A stretch of 49,185 nt of DNA from Bacteroidota bacterium (GTDB taxonomy: Bacteria; Bacteroidota; Bacteroidia; B-17B0; Aurantibacillaceae), in NCBI GenBank assembly GCA_900299295.1, contig OMJH01000012.1:1-49185 (forward strand). Reading direction: 5' to 3'. Shown here in pieces: positions 8,132 through 16,854 of the stretch (within the stretch, counting starts at the first letter, position 1; each line of letters starts with the position of its first letter). The notes below the pieces were generated by a model, which was given only the letters and a program-made list of their open reading frames with translations, had not been told where the DNA came from and made no database searches. The translations under genes and the position numbers were made by a program.

Positions 8132-9172
8132 ATGGAAAAGGAAAAACGGTTGGCGGCATTTATAAATCTGGGCAAATTTATTTCCGACCACATCAGCGGT
8201 CAAATTCATGCAGGATTGGAGGATTTTCATGATGAACTGAAAAAAATTTCGACTGAAAGCTTTTTCCACAACGGGTGGTTCACACCAAAAAGCATAGAAA
8301 TGGCCTTATCCGGAATCACTTTCCTGCTTGAAGAAGAGAAATTACGTGAATTTGCCAAATCAATTAATGAAACTCCACCAAAAAAAGTAGCGGTTATTAT
8401 GGCAGGGAATATCCCGTCGGTGGGATTTCATGATTTATTGTGCGTTTTGCTCAGCGGGCATTCCATTCTTATTAAAACTTCATCCGATGATCATTTGCTG
8501 ATTCCGTTTTTCTGTAAGTTGTTACGGCATTTTGATACTGAATTTGAAAATCGAATTGAGTTTGCAGAAGGTAAATTAACCAACTTCGATGCAATTATTG
8601 CAACCGGCAGCAACAGCTCCGCCCTTCACTTCGAATACTATTTCAAAAAATATCCCCGCATCATTCGAAAGAATCGAAATTCTGTCGCCGTACTTTCCGG
8701 AAACGAAACGACGGCTGATCTTGAAAATCTGGGGAAGGATATTTTTAACTACTTCGGATTGGGTTGCCGAAACGTTTCCAAATTATATGTTCCGGAAGGT
8801 TACAAATTTGAAACATTTTTTGAAGCCATGTTCAATCAGCGTTCAGTTGCCGAAAATAAAAAGTACTACAGTAATTACGAATATCATCGTGCCTTGTTTT
8901 TATTAGAGAAAATTGATTTTCTGGATAATAATTTCATGATTGTACGGCAATCAGAACAGCTCAGTTCACCGGTTTCAGTTATACACTACGAATTTTACGC
9001 TGATATCAACAAACTTTCAGTACTACTTTCAACGTTAGAAAATCAAATACAGTGCGTGGTTGGAAATATAAAATTACCAGGTATGGTTGAATTTGGCCAA
9101 AGTCAAATCCCAGTCATCAATGATTTTGCCGATCGCGTAAACACCCTTGATTTTTTAAATAGACTCGGTTAA
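8132..9172 (+). CDS. Acyl-CoA reductase, LuxC family
   Basis: A 346-residue protein of the LuxC branch of the aldehyde dehydrogenase superfamily, which reduces long-chain acyl groups to aldehydes with NADPH. Features seen are WFTPKSIEMAL near the N-terminus, the nucleotide-binding region VAVIMAGNIPSVGFHD, a FDAIIATGSNSSA segment and the catalytic-cysteine motif FGLGCRNVSKLYVP. There is no luxD, luxE or luciferase gene nearby, so a light-emission role is unlikely. In Bacteroidota the gene is often found beside ferredoxin and serC, as here. The physiological substrate is unknown. A hairpin terminator follows at 9179. Confidence 0.9.
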   Translation: MEKEKRLAAFINLGKFISDHISGQIHAGLEDFHDELKKISTESFFHNGWFTPKSIEMALSGITFLLEEEKLREFAKSINETPPKKVAVIMAGNIPSVGFHDLLCVLLSGHSILIKTSSDDHLLIPFFCKLLRHFDTEFENRIEFAEGKLTNFDAIIATGSNSSALHFEYYFKKYPRIIRKNRNSVAVLSGNETTADLENLGKDIFNYFGLGCRNVSKLYVPEGYKFETFFEAMFNQRSVAENKKYYSNYEYHRALFLLEKIDFLDNNFMIVRQSEQLSSPVSVIHYEFYADINKLSVLLSTLENQIQCVVGNIKLPGMVEFGQSQIPVINDFADRVNTLDFLNRLG

Positions 9173-9178
9173 TAAGTT

Positions 9179-9214
9179 AAATTGGCAACAGGAAAATAAT
9201 TATTTGCCAATTTT
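9179..9214 (+). terminator. Probable terminator after the acyl-CoA reductase gene
   Basis: A perfect 10-bp inverted repeat (AAATTGGCAA and TTGCCAATTT) with a 15-base AT-rich loop starts 7 bp after the stop. The T tail is short (TTTTAAATT), so termination may be partial. Confidence 0.6.
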
Positions 9215-9240
9215 AAATTAGAGCAAAAATTAAAATTAGA

Positions 9241-10239
9241 ATGAAAACAAAAAGCACCGAAAAGTTGCAAGTTCTGCTTCAAGTGGAATCCGTTTCATTT
9301 AATTATCCCGGGCAAAATTCATTCCGGGGACTGCGAAGAGTCTCCTTTCAAATTAGCCAAGGACAATTTGTTTCTATTTTAGGAAAAAGCGGAAGTGGAA
9401 AAACAAGTATGCTGAAGTGCATTTTTGGAATAGAAGACGTTATTGAAGGCAAAATCTTTTATGATGGCGAACAGGTTTACGGACCTTCCCATCAATTGTT
9501 ACCCGGCAGGCTAGGAATGAGTTTGGTTAGTCAGGATTTTTATGTTTTGGAAAATCATACCGTAACAGAGAATATCACAGATAAATTAAGCGGTTTCAAC
9601 GATAATTATAAACTAAAACGTTCAGCGGAATTGCTTCGTGTTTTGCAACTTTCACCTTTTGAAAACAAAAAAGCAAAAGAATTATCAAGCGGGCAGCGAC
9701 AACGTTTAAGTATTGCGAGGGCGCTGGCAGATTTTCCCAAATTACTATTACTGGATGAGCCTTTCAGCAACCTGGATGCCGGACTTAAAGATTTGCTTCT
9801 CAATTACATTCGTAAAGAGGCCTTAAAAAATAAAAGTGCTGTATTGATGGTGACACATCATGCTGAGGATACACTTAAATTTTCAAATGAAATTTTGATT
9901 TTAAAAGATGGTAAATTTATACAGCGTGGAAGCCCGGAACAAATATATTTTTTCCCAAAAAGTCTTGACACTGCCCGTTTATTCGGCAAAGCCTTCCGTG
10001 TAAAAAACTTTCCCGGTCAGCTTAAAATTTTACGCCCGGAATACCTGGAAGAAACTGCAGCGTATGATAGCCAAATAAAAATTCAAATTAAGGATAAAAA
10101 TTTCTGTGGTGGTTGTTTTGAAATTTCAGGAAGCGATCAAGAAAAAAATCTGGTAAGTTTTTACAGCAATCAGCAAATTTCAGACGAGCGAAGAGAAGTT
10201 TTTCTGAAATTACGAGAAGGATTATTAAGGAAGCCCTAG
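9241..10239 (+). CDS. ABC transporter ATP-binding protein (PotA/FbpC-like) without a permease
   Basis: A 332-residue ABC ATPase. The Walker A motif GKSGSGKT is at about residues 48-55, the Q-loop at VSQDF, the signature LSSGQRQRLSIARAL at about 148, Walker B LLLLDEPFSNLD at about 168 and the switch histidine in VTHHAED. After about residue 245 there is a C-terminal extension resembling the TOBE-type regulatory domain of spermidine/iron/maltose importer ATPases (KILRPEYLE...). No permease or binding-protein gene is adjacent, so the transported substrate cannot be inferred. Its last 15 bases overlap the convergent LytTR regulator gene. Confidence 0.88.
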   Translation: MKTKSTEKLQVLLQVESVSFNYPGQNSFRGLRRVSFQISQGQFVSILGKSGSGKTSMLKCIFGIEDVIEGKIFYDGEQVYGPSHQLLPGRLGMSLVSQDFYVLENHTVTENITDKLSGFNDNYKLKRSAELLRVLQLSPFENKKAKELSSGQRQRLSIARALADFPKLLLLDEPFSNLDAGLKDLLLNYIRKEALKNKSAVLMVTHHAEDTLKFSNEILILKDGKFIQRGSPEQIYFFPKSLDTARLFGKAFRVKNFPGQLKILRPEYLEETAAYDSQIKIQIKDKNFCGGCFEISGSDQEKNLVSFYSNQQISDERREVFLKLREGLLRKP

Positions 10240-10938
10240 GCGTTTCAACAAACTTTCTTTATTTGATCTACTAATGGGAAGTTGCCTGTCTGCTACAAGC
10301 ACGTAGTTATCTTCTATGGCATTAATCTTATCCAGGCGAACGATGTAAGAGCGGTGGATTCGGTAAAAATCTGTAGCCGGCAGTCTTGATTCAATCGCTT
10401 TCATGGTAGATAAAATGGTATGACGATCGTTAATTTTATTATCCGATTCTTTCGACAGATAAAGCATCACATAATCAGCCAGCGCTTCAATAAAAACAAT
10501 ATCCGTAAACTTCAACCGCAGGTACTTTGATTCTTTTTTAATAAAAAATTCTCCTTGTTGATTTGACGGAGCTAATTCTTTAAGCTTATCAAAATTCAAT
10601 CTTGCACGGTTAACAGCTTTTGTAAATCGCGCGAAATCAAAAGGCTTAGACAAAAAATCCACTACATCATATTCGAAGGCTTCAATCGCGTATTGCGGCT
10701 TGGCACTAACTAGAATAATTAACGGTACAACCTTTAATTGCTCTAATAATTCAAATCCGTTAATTTCAGGCAATTCAATATCCAGAAAAACCAAATCAAT
10801 TTCTTTTTCGCGGATTATACGAATTGCCGATTGTGCATCATTGCAAATGTCGGCAAGTTTAAGAAAAGGGGTTTGCCGAACACAGGCTTCCAAGGTTTTT
10901 CTGGCAAAAGCATCATCGTCTACAATCAAGCAGTTCAT
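10225..10938 (-). CDS. LytTR-family response regulator
   Basis: A 237-residue two-component regulator. The receiver domain (about 1-120) shows the acidic pocket VDDD at residues 6-9, the phospho-acceptor Asp53 in FLDIELPEING and the lysine in LSKPFDF. The DNA-binding LytTR domain (about 137-235) shows IVFIEALADYVMLYL and FYRIHRSYIVRLDKINAIE. Such proteins usually respond to a 5TM-5TMR or LytS-type histidine kinase, but no kinase gene is in the window. It converges on the ABC ATPase with a 15-bp overlap of coding ends and lies 38 bp downstream of the glycosyltransferase gene on the same strand. Confidence 0.95.
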   Translation of the reverse strand: MNCLIVDDDAFARKTLEACVRQTPFLKLADICNDAQSAIRIIREKEIDLVFLDIELPEINGFELLEQLKVVPLIILVSAKPQYAIEAFEYDVVDFLSKPFDFARFTKAVNRARLNFDKLKELAPSNQQGEFFIKKESKYLRLKFTDIVFIEALADYVMLYLSKESDNKINDRHTILSTMKAIESRLPATDFYRIHRSYIVRLDKINAIEDNYVLVADRQLPISRSNKESLLKRLGLP

Positions 10939-10976
10939 TGAAATTCGAAAAAAACATTTAAATCATTACGAATTTA

Positions 10977-12260
10977 CTAAAAATTCGAATTTCCAAAATC
11001 CTTTACCCGTATAGCATCAAGAATTGAAGATACTGAGGCAGTTGCAGAAACATTCATAAAGCCAGCTACCATTTCTCGGTTAAAGGATTTGCGTGGATAA
11101 TATTTTTCAGATAAAAAATGTACCGCCTTTAATACTAAAAAACCATTGAACCAGTAAAAAAAACGACTTATAAAGGTTTCTTCGGATCGGACATTTTGTT
11201 TTATCTCTTCGAATTTAGATTCGAAATTATTGAGCAATAGAAATTCAAGAAGCTCCGGAGGAGCGGAATTCATAATATCCGAAGCGGTTTTTTTAAAGCC
11301 ATGATTTTTAATGCAGTCAAAAAATATTTTAAGTTGAATGAAAATTTCGAAATCATAAAATAAAAATTCCTTTCCATTTAACATGTCACCGATTGCCTTT
11401 CCTGTACCAAAAGGAACGCGGTCTGAATTTCTGGCAGAGGGATAAACACAACAGGTGTTGATTTCCGAAAAGTTTCTGAGCGGAAACAATTTTTGTAAAA
11501 AATAAAAATCTTCACCGGCCTTCCGTTTATTCATTCCGCCTTGCTTTTGATAAACTGCATTTCTAACGGCCATTGAGGAACCAATGGTCTGAAAGGCAAA
11601 AGGGAAGTCTGCAAATCGTAAAGCGTTTATATAATAGCGCAGAAACAATTCATACATAACAATGGATTCGCGATGTTTATGCGCTAAATTCTCGTAAGGA
11701 TGCTCAAAACGCAATGAGGCTGCGGGAGTTCTTAAATTCTGCCGAAAATGATTTTCAATTTCAGTAAGGTAATTGGATGAAACTACGCAATCCGCATCGA
11801 GGCAAACGATAACACCTTCATTTCTCGTTAGTAAATCAAATCGTCGTGCCGCTTCATCCATTCCGATCTTTCTGGCCAGTCCCACACCCGCGTCTTTTTG
11901 CGGTAATTCTTCCAGCAGAATATAAAAACGAAAACCGTCGGTACTGTTTCGCATTGTCCATTGATTTAATTCTAAAAAAGAAGCACGGCTTTTTTCCTTA
12001 ATGGCAGTTTCGCAATTATCCGGAAAATTGATAACAACAATGATTTCTACAGCACAATCCGGGCGACAGGCCTGCTGTAATGAAAGCAAGCATGTGTGTA
12101 ATTCTTCCTCGTTAAAAGCAGGAATAACGATATTTAAAAAAAGACTCTTATGCGGAACATCAGCTATCAGCGGGCCGCGTAAAGCATGCTTAGAAAAGTA
12201 ATTTCGCACAACAACAAAACTAAATATTTCATCATTGCCATGCGTGTCATACCCTTTCAC
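10977..12260 (-). CDS. Family 2 glycosyltransferase
   Basis: A GT-A type glycosyltransferase of up to 427 residues. The nucleotide-sugar site begins at LNIVIPAFNEEELHTCLLSL (about residue 42). A metal-binding DxD-like motif is VCLDADCVVS and an acceptor-side motif is KRKAGEDFYFLQKLFPLRNF. The C-terminal 130 residues are helical and of unknown role. The start is uncertain: the frame opens with a GTG at 12260, and another GTG at 12209 would give a more compact N-terminus; no ATG precedes the domain. The acceptor is unknown and there is no polysaccharide cluster around it. It is divergent from purM (36 bp). Confidence 0.85.
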   Translation of the reverse strand: MKGYDTHGNDEIFSFVVVRNYFSKHALRGPLIADVPHKSLFLNIVIPAFNEEELHTCLLSLQQACRPDCAVEIIVVINFPDNCETAIKEKSRASFLELNQWTMRNSTDGFRFYILLEELPQKDAGVGLARKIGMDEAARRFDLLTRNEGVIVCLDADCVVSSNYLTEIENHFRQNLRTPAASLRFEHPYENLAHKHRESIVMYELFLRYYINALRFADFPFAFQTIGSSMAVRNAVYQKQGGMNKRKAGEDFYFLQKLFPLRNFSEINTCCVYPSARNSDRVPFGTGKAIGDMLNGKEFLFYDFEIFIQLKIFFDCIKNHGFKKTASDIMNSAPPELLEFLLLNNFESKFEEIKQNVRSEETFISRFFYWFNGFLVLKAVHFLSEKYYPRKSFNREMVAGFMNVSATASVSSILDAIRVKDFGNSNF

Positions 12261-12275
12261 ATTGCTGATTATTTC

Positions 12276-12283
12276 TAACTTTG
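12276..12283 (+). promoter_or_regulatory. Bacteroidota -7 promoter element for purM
   Basis: TAACTTTG matches TAnnTTTG exactly and lies 13 bp before the purM ATG, in the short divergent gap with the glycosyltransferase gene. A -33 element is not clear. Confidence 0.5.
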
Positions 12284-12296
12284 CGGAAGTAAACCC

Positions 12297-13496
12297 ATGA
12301 GTGATTTAAAATATCAGCAACGCGGTGTTTCTGCCGGAAAAGAAGACGTTCACAATGCCATTTCAGGTATTGATAAAGGACTTTTTCCAAAGGCGTTTTG
12401 TAAAATTACAAATGACTACCTGTCCGGAAGCGAGGACCATTGCATCGTTATGCATGCAGACGGTGCCGGAACAAAATCCTCCCTCGCTTATGTTTACTGG
12501 AAAGAAACCGGTGATTTATCGGTTTGGAAAGGTATTGCACAAGACGCGCTTGTCATGAATCTTGATGATTTATTGTGCGTAGGTGCCACAAACAACATTC
12601 TTCTGTCCTCAACTATCGGAAGAAATAAGGGTTTAATTCCCGGCGAAGTGATTACTGCTTTGATTCAAGGTATGGAAGAGTTACTGCAAGAGCTGCGTGA
12701 TTTGGGAATCGATATTCATTCCACCGGCGGAGAAACCGCCGATGTGGGCGACCTTGTTCGTACACTGATTGTAGATTCAACCGTGACCTGCCGTATGCGT
12801 AAAGAAGATGTAATCGACAATGCAAATATTCAGGAAGGAGATGTAATTGTTGGTTTGTGCTCGTATGGAAAAGCGAGTTATGAAAGCAATTACAATGGAG
12901 GAATGGGTAGTAACGGACTTACTTCGGCGCGCCACGACGTTTTTGGAAATTACGTAAGAAAAAAATATCCTGAAAGCTACGACACAGGACTTGGCCGTAA
13001 GGTTGTTTACTGCGGAAGTAAAAAACCGGATTCTAAAATCAAGGTTTCGTACACTAATTCGAAGGGCGAAAAAATCAAAGAAGAGATTGACGCCGCAAAA
13101 CTAATCCTCTCCCCTACGCGTACCTACGCGCCCGTGATGTGTGAAATTTTCAAACATCACCGAAAAAATATTCATGGGATTGTTCATTGCTCCGGCGGAG
13201 GTCAAACAAAAATCCTTCATTTCATTGATCACCTACACATCATTAAAGACAATCTTTTTCCGGTTCCGCCGCTTTTTCAATTAATCCAGAAGCAAAGTAA
13301 AACTTCCTGGCAGGAAATGTATAAAGTATTTAACATGGGCCACAGAATGGAGTTATACGTGCCTGCAACCCTCGCGAAGCAAATCATTTCCATCTCCAAA
13401 TCTTTCAACATTGATGCCCGCATCATCGGCCGTGTAGAAAAATCCGATTCAAAAAAACTGACCATTGAATCGAAATACGGAAGCTTTACCTATTAG
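12297..13496 (+). CDS. purM: Phosphoribosylformylglycinamidine cyclo-ligase (AIR synthase)
   Basis: A 399-residue enzyme of de novo purine synthesis that closes the imidazole ring of AIR using ATP. It begins with KYQQRGVSAGKEDVHNAI. The family's ATP/substrate motifs are MHADGAGTKSSLAY, DALVMNLDDLLCVGA, STGGETADVGDLVRT and GLCSYGKASYESNYNGGMGSNGLT, followed by LILSPTRTYAP, IHGIVHCSGGGQTK and FNMGHRMELYVP. The length of about 390-400 residues is usual in Bacteroidota and longer than the 345 of enterobacterial PurM. It precedes prfA by 37 bp; the purM-prfA-pyrF neighbourhood recurs in this phylum. Confidence 0.96.
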   Translation: MSDLKYQQRGVSAGKEDVHNAISGIDKGLFPKAFCKITNDYLSGSEDHCIVMHADGAGTKSSLAYVYWKETGDLSVWKGIAQDALVMNLDDLLCVGATNNILLSSTIGRNKGLIPGEVITALIQGMEELLQELRDLGIDIHSTGGETADVGDLVRTLIVDSTVTCRMRKEDVIDNANIQEGDVIVGLCSYGKASYESNYNGGMGSNGLTSARHDVFGNYVRKKYPESYDTGLGRKVVYCGSKKPDSKIKVSYTNSKGEKIKEEIDAAKLILSPTRTYAPVMCEIFKHHRKNIHGIVHCSGGGQTKILHFIDHLHIIKDNLFPVPPLFQLIQKQSKTSWQEMYKVFNMGHRMELYVPATLAKQIISISKSFNIDARIIGRVEKSDSKKLTIESKYGSFTY

Positions 13497-13533
13497 CTTG
13501 CCTGCTATTTAAATTTTCATTTTAAAAGTTATT

Positions 13534-14607
13534 ATGCTTGAAAAATTATTTCAAATAAAAAAACGTTACGAAGAAGTAGAACAAAAGTTATCCGATCCAA
13601 AAGTTATTGCGGATATGAAACTTTTCATGAAGCTGAATAAAGAATATCGCGACCTCGAAAAAGTGGTAGAAGCCTATCATCAGTATAAAAAATTGTCGGA
13701 TAATATTTCAGAAGCGAAATCCATTCTGGCAAACGAAAAAGACAAGGACTTATTAGATATGGCTAAATCGGAACTTGATGAAAGTAAAACACAAATTGAG
13801 CAGCTTGAAGAGGAAATCAAGTTCATGTTGATACCGAAAGATCCGGAGGACGATAAAAACTGTGTGATGGAGATTCGCGCAGGAACCGGAGGTGATGAAG
13901 CAAGTATTTTTGCAGGTGATTTATTTAGGATGTACGCGAAGTACTGTGAGAAAAAAGGATTAAAATACGAAGTCACCGATATGAATGAAGGAACTGTAGG
14001 CGGTTTTAAAGAAATCATTCTGGAAATTATTGGTGCGGGAGCTTATGGAATTTTGAAATTTGAATCGGGCGTTCATCGTGTTCAGCGTGTGCCTGCCACA
14101 GAACAACAAGGGCGTGTGCACACATCCGCTGCAACCGTAGCTGTGTTGCCGGAAGCAGAAGAAGTAGATGTGGAATTGAAAATGTCAGATATTGAAATGC
14201 AGACCGCACGTTCGGGAGGTGCTGGTGGACAAAATGTAAATAAGGTAGAAACAAAAGTGATGCTAACACACAAACCAACCGGTATTGTTGTTACCTGTCA
14301 GGTTGAGCGTTCACAGTTAGGAAACAAAGAACGTGCATTGGCCATGCTTCGCACAAAATTGTATGAACTAGAATTTCAAAAACATCAGGAAGCAATTTCA
14401 AAAAAGAGAAAAACAATGGTTAGTACCGGCGATCGCTCTGCCAAAATCAGAACCTATAATTATCCTCAGAATCGTATAACCGATCACCGTATCGGCCTCA
14501 CCGTTTACAATCTTACAGAATTTATGAATGGTGAAATTCAAGAAATGATTGACGCCTTACAATTTGCCGAGAATACAGAGCGACTTAAGGAAGGGGGATT
14601 GGCATAA
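13534..14607 (+). CDS. prfA: Peptide chain release factor 1
   Basis: A 357-residue class I release factor that terminates translation at UAA and UAG. The codon-recognition tripeptide PAT in [16 protein letters not shown] identifies RF1 rather than RF2. The catalytic GGQ is present in [17 protein letters not shown] (about residue 230), followed by [12 protein letters not shown] and a C-terminal domain. Recognition of UAG matters for the TAG-interrupted frame at 18972-19340, because it shows this genome has a normal UAG terminator. Its stop codon abuts the stop of the convergent desaturase gene with no base between. Confidence 0.97.
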   Translation: MLEKLFQIKKRYEEVEQKLSDPKVIADMKLFMKLNKEYRDLEKVVEAYHQYKKLSDNISEAKSILANEKDKDLLDMAKSELDESKTQIEQLEEEIKFMLIPKDPEDDKNCVMEIRAGTGGDEASIFAGDLFRMYAKYCEKKGLKYEVTDMNEGTVGGFKEIILEIIGAGAYGILKFESGVHRVQRVPATEQQGRVHTSAATVAVLPEAEEVDVELKMSDIEMQTARSGGAGGQNVNKVETKVMLTHKPTGIVVTCQVERSQLGNKERALAMLRTKLYELEFQKHQEAISKKRKTMVSTGDRSAKIRTYNYPQNRITDHRIGLTVYNLTEFMNGEIQEMIDALQFAENTERLKEGGLA

Positions 14608-15696
14608 TTAAGCCTTGCCGAGGTTTTTCAGCATTTTTGTATGATTCAAAAGAGCACCCAAAAAAGTTTTGTGACAATGATAAGGTAATCCGTATTCTTC
14701 GGCCGTCTTTTTAACTATTGGTGACAATTTTTTGTAATGCACATGGCAGATATTGGTGAACAAATGATGTTCAACCTGAAAATTCAATCCTCCGATGCAC
14801 CAACTTAGGATCCTGCTTTTGGGTGCAAAATTGGCTGTGGTTACCAGCTCATGAACGGCCCAGTTATTATCAATTTTTCCCGTTTTATCTGGGATAGGAA
14901 ATTCCAACTCCGGCATGATGTGCGCGGTCTGGAAGATAACGGCAAGAATGAATCCCGCAATAAAATGCATCGAAAGGAAACAAAGTAATATAAAACCAAA
15001 AGAAACCGGTAAAACAAAAGCAGGAATAACCAGAACATAAATGAAATAAATTGACTTCGAAAAAATTAAAATGAAAAGTTCCTTCCGAAATTCTTTCTCA
15101 GATCGAAAATGACTTTCCTTTTTAAATTTAAATAGTTGAACAAAATCAGAATAAAACACTCTCATAAGTGTCATTAAACCATAAAAAAACCAGGCATAGA
15201 GAAATTGAAAACGATGGATCTTATATCTTTTCTGGTGAGGCGAAAAACGAAGTAAAAAAGGAATCCCGTTAATATCCTCATCGGTATTCTGAATGTTTGT
15301 ATATACATGATGCAAAACATTATGCTGAATTCTCCAAACTGCAGCATTGGAACCCACAAGATCCATTGTGTAACTCAGAAAAGAATTCCAAAATTTATTT
15401 TTCGTGTAAACCCCATGATTTGCATCGTGCATAATGTTTAAACCGATACCTGCAATACCAATCCCCATGATACACCAGGTTACAAATATCAAAAGTGGAT
15501 ATTCCAGAATTCCACTTACGATAAAAAAATACGGAACAAAATACAGGGAAAACATGAAAATTGTTTTGATAATCATGTTTGTGTTGGCATACCTTGAAGT
15601 CTTTGAATCACTGAAATAGTTATTAACTCTGCTTCTTAGTGTCAGGAAAAAATCTGTATGTTTTTCAGTGGAAAAATTATGGCGTGTAATACTCAT
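14608..15696 (-). CDS. Membrane fatty acid desaturase (acyl-lipid/linoleoyl-CoA type)
   Basis: A 362-residue integral membrane di-iron desaturase from the ATG at 15696; the frame extends 10 codons further only to a TTG. The three histidine boxes are HDANHG, HNVLHH and QVEHHLF. The glutamine-led third box is typical of front-end (delta-6-like) desaturases, but no cytochrome b5 domain is fused. Four hydrophobic segments in two pairs fit the family topology (for example FMFSLYFVPYFFIVSGILEY). It probably introduces double bonds into membrane lipids for fluidity control; regiospecificity cannot be read from the sequence. An intact redox partner is not adjacent. Confidence 0.92.
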   Translation of the reverse strand: MSITRHNFSTEKHTDFFLTLRSRVNNYFSDSKTSRYANTNMIIKTIFMFSLYFVPYFFIVSGILEYPLLIFVTWCIMGIGIAGIGLNIMHDANHGVYTKNKFWNSFLSYTMDLVGSNAAVWRIQHNVLHHVYTNIQNTDEDINGIPFLLRFSPHQKRYKIHRFQFLYAWFFYGLMTLMRVFYSDFVQLFKFKKESHFRSEKEFRKELFILIFSKSIYFIYVLVIPAFVLPVSFGFILLCFLSMHFIAGFILAVIFQTAHIMPELEFPIPDKTGKIDNNWAVHELVTTANFAPKSRILSWCIGGLNFQVEHHLFTNICHVHYKKLSPIVKKTAEEYGLPYHCHKTFLGALLNHTKMLKNLGKA

Positions 15697-15996
15697 ATAA
15701 TTATTGCTCTTGTTTACAACCAACAAAAGTTGAAGGGTCCGGGAAAACAGGCGAAACCACTAAACCTTGAAAACATACTGCTTTAACCAGAAAGTTAAAA
15801 TCAAGTTATTCAAAAATACTTATTACCTAATTTGAATGGAGAAACAAACAAAGCAAAACTACCTTAATTTTTAAAAAATTGTGAACATCTGCCGGAAAGA
15901 TTAAACAAATTAAGCGGATCCTCGAGCAAATTTACGGTTTAAAAGAAAATTTTTTCATGCTTTTAAAAAGAAGATATTTGTAACGAAATAATTTTC
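15697..15996. other. Divergent intergenic region, no gene seen
   Basis: This AT-rich 300-bp gap separates the desaturase and pyrF genes, which point away from it. I see no RNA gene, significant open frame or strong hairpin. It must contain promoters for both neighbours, but no exact TAnnTTTG match at a suitable position was found. Confidence 0.6.
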
Positions 15997-16809
15997 ATGA
16001 ATCGAAACGAACTGATAAAACAAATCAAAAAAAAACGCACGTTTTTATGCGTCGGACTTGATCCAGACCTAAAAAAAATTCCTAGCCACCTTTTGATTAA
16101 AGAGGATCCGATTTTTGAATTTAACCGCGAAATTATTGATGCCACCGCTGACTATTGTGTTGCATTCAAACCCAACACAGCTTTTTACGAAGCAAACGGT
16201 TTAAGTGGATGGGTAAGTCTTTCAAAAACAATTGAGTACCTAAACCAAAATTACCCTGACCACTTTACAATTGCCGATGCTAAACGCGGGGACATCGGAA
16301 ATACAAGCGCCAAGTACGCAGAAGCATTTTTTTCCGCAATGAGTTTTGATAGTATTACCGTAGCGCCGTATATGGGCAGTGATTCGGTCCAGCCCTTTCT
16401 GAACTTCAAAAATAAATGGGTGATTTTACTGGCACTTACAAGTAATGATGGGGCTTTTGATTTTCAAACAAAAGAAATGTCAGGTAAAACCGCTTTATTT
16501 GAGCATGTGCTGAACCGTGCAAAGGAATGGGGTAACTGCGATAACATGATGTTTGTAGTTGGGGCAACCAAAGCAGAAATGCTTTCAAACATCAGGAAAA
16601 TTGTTCCGGAACATTTTTTACTGGTTCCGGGCGTAGGTGCACAGGGCGGCAGCCTTGAAGACGTTTGCAAGCACGGGATGAATAAAGATATCGGACTTCT
16701 CGTAAATTCATCACGTAATATAATTTACGCCGGAAGCGGCAATGACTTTGCCTTACGGGCACGCGAAGAGGCGGCGAAAATGGCAAACGCTATGAGCATT
16801 CTGATGTAA
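15997..16809 (+). CDS. pyrF: Orotidine 5'-phosphate decarboxylase (long type)
   Basis: A 270-residue enzyme for the last step of UMP synthesis. It has the [13 protein letters not shown] start typical of the longer PyrF subgroup. The catalytic Lys-Asp array is in [16 protein letters not shown], followed by [15 protein letters not shown] and the phosphate-binding region [11 protein letters not shown] with [10 protein letters not shown]. The DUF2851 gene follows after 45 bp on the same strand. Confidence 0.96.
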   Translation: MNRNELIKQIKKKRTFLCVGLDPDLKKIPSHLLIKEDPIFEFNREIIDATADYCVAFKPNTAFYEANGLSGWVSLSKTIEYLNQNYPDHFTIADAKRGDIGNTSAKYAEAFFSAMSFDSITVAPYMGSDSVQPFLNFKNKWVILLALTSNDGAFDFQTKEMSGKTALFEHVLNRAKEWGNCDNMMFVVGATKAEMLSNIRKIVPEHFLLVPGVGAQGGSLEDVCKHGMNKDIGLLVNSSRNIIYAGSGNDFALRAREEAAKMANAMSILM

Positions 16810-16854
16810 AAATCAAAAATAATTTTACAGGTTAAACACGCAATCCATGAATTC

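Noticed and set aside
8132-9172. Bioluminescence operon suggested by the LuxC homologue
   Set aside because: No luxA, luxB, luxD or luxE gene is present nearby.
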